From the NCBI GenBank assembly GCA_900313615.1, contig OMRP01000003.1, positions 124,001-188,000 on the forward strand: DNA of 64,000 bases, given 5' to 3'. Below are positions 63,288-64,000 of this stretch, piece by piece. Source of the DNA: an uncultured Prevotellaceae bacterium (GTDB lineage: Bacteria > Bacteroidota > Bacteroidia > Bacteroidales > Bacteroidaceae). The notes below the pieces were generated by a model. It saw only the letters and a program-made list of their open reading frames with translations, searched no databases and was not told where the DNA came from. Both the position numbers and the translations under genes were made by a program. Every line of letters begins with the position of its first letter. Position 1 is the stretch's first letter.

Positions 63288-64000
63288 CTAGTCGAGCAGT
63301 ACGAATGCTGCCCAGAATTGAGGATGGTTAAAACGTCCGCCATCCACCGCACGTAGATGCTGCTGTGCGTTATGAAAAGCAGTGTGTCTTGATTGTCCTA
63401 ACAACAGATTGTCATAGAATGACGTCATGAGAATCTGTGTAGCCTCGTCAGCGACTTCCCAAAGACTCATAATGAGCGATTGGGCGCCTGCTTTTTTGAA
63501 GCCGCGTTGTAGTCCAAAAACACCTTCTCCTTGGTTGATGTCACCATTTCCAGTCTTACAGGCAGAGAGCACTACAAGGTCAAGGCCACGAAGATCAATT
63601 TGTGAGATTTCCTTTGCTGTTAGGATTCCATCGTCTGTGCCCAATGGAATGTCTAGACCGCGAAGCGCACTATTCGCCCCGGCAAAAAGCAATCCACTGC
63701 GTGAGAGAGCCTTGTCCTCTGTCTCAGCTGCAGTAAGACCCGCATCTGTGTTGATAAATTTCAGCACATTTTGTCTCTTTACTTGTTTTTCCGTAAAATA
63801 GAAGCCATGGGTTGCGATATGCAAAATATGTGGGGCATGAGCAGACAAGGCTTTTAATGAAGATTCCGTCGCCTGCATACCTGTGTGTATTAGAGAGTTA
63901 TGATGTTTCTTTTCAAAAGAAGAACGAATGGTTTCCACCTCGGTGAGTGTGGAAGGAAGATATTTGGCGGAAAAGCCTCGGACTGGAAGACTGTCAACAA
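63288..64000 (-). CDS. CHAT-domain protein (5' end outside window)
   Basis: The frame remains open to the right edge, so only the C-terminal 237 or so residues are present. It is a CHAT (caspase-like) protease domain: catalytic His in HIATHGFYF and catalytic Cys in LVVLSACKTGNG, followed by QGEGVFGLQRGFKKAGAQS and a final WAAFVLLD. CHAT domains often follow TPR repeats; any such region would lie to the right. The GTG at 63936-63938 is internal. Role unknown: such proteins occur both as stand-alone exported or cytoplasmic proteins and in defence systems, and nothing adjacent marks this one as defence. Confidence 0.85.
   Translation of the reverse strand, partial: VDSLPVRGFSAKYLPSTLTEVETIRSSFEKKHHNSLIHTGMQATESSLKALSAHAPHILHIATHGFYFTEKQVKRQNVLKFINTDAGLTAAETEDKALSRSGLLFAGANSALRGLDIPLGTDDGILTAKEISQIDLRGLDLVVLSACKTGNGDINQGEGVFGLQRGFKKAGAQSLIMSLWEVADEATQILMTSFYDNLLLGQSRHTAFHNAQQHLRAVDGGRFNHPQFWAAFVLLD

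Overview
The window looks like chromosome from a member of the Bacteroidales, most likely Prevotellaceae. The evidence is convergent. Promoters repeatedly match the Bacteroidetes -33 TTTG / -7 TAnnTTTG pattern, most genes lack a Shine-Dalgarno sequence, and the gene content is typical of the group: Nqr sodium pump, TamL-type lipoprotein, DUF4301, DUF4296, a malic enzyme fused to a phosphotransacetylase-like domain, and a very long IleS. I see no insertion sequence, prophage, CRISPR array or rRNA operon. The window is dense housekeeping chromosome, and no gene-free stretch exceeds about 300 bases.

Layout. 1-2.8 kb: the 3' part of a TlpA-like thioredoxin gene, then two small lipoprotein genes (one PstS-like). 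2.85-9.9 kb: a leucine/isoleucine operon (leuA-leuC-leuD-cimA-leuB plus a TPR protein), preceded by a promoter, a 22-codon leader peptide and mutually exclusive RNA hairpins. 9.9-16.9 kb (minus): tamB, a 5'-nucleotidase and NudC. 17.0-22.9 kb: nqrABCDEF. 23.0-30.5 kb: malic enzyme, TetR regulator, a RelA/SpoT homologue with a degenerate hydrolase site, DUF4301 and ndk. 30.6-33.7 kb (minus): tRNA-Gly(CCC), tRNA-Thr(CGT) and uvrA. 34.0-38.2 kb: a FucP-family permease facing uxuA-uxuB (hexuronate catabolism). 38.4-44.0 kb: a lipoprotein, tamL, a TrmH-family methyltransferase, a membrane protein and hisB. 44.1-48.6 kb: a MltF-like transglycosylase divergent from hisG-hisD-hisC. 48.6-58.6 kb (minus): one long apparent operon ileS, dksA-like, lspA, DUF4296, a 74-residue protein, nadC, M23 peptidase, C69 peptidase. 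58.8-64 kb (minus): serB, an outer-membrane barrel protein, a UvrD/PcrA helicase and the 3' part of a CHAT-domain gene.

How the genes fit together. The most informative locus is the leu operon. Its second acyl-transferase gene closely resembles Leptospira-type citramalate synthase. LeuCD and LeuB could therefore serve both leucine synthesis and the pyruvate/citramalate route to isoleucine. The leader peptide upstream carries both Leu and Ile codons. The end of its reading frame can pair over 13 base pairs with the left arm of a hairpin that abuts leuA, which is the textbook arrangement of a ribosome-controlled attenuator. Other points to examine are predicted loss of metal sites in RelA, HisB and the DksA-like protein, separation of hisB from hisGDC, and identically spaced Shine-Dalgarno sequences inside the nqr operon.
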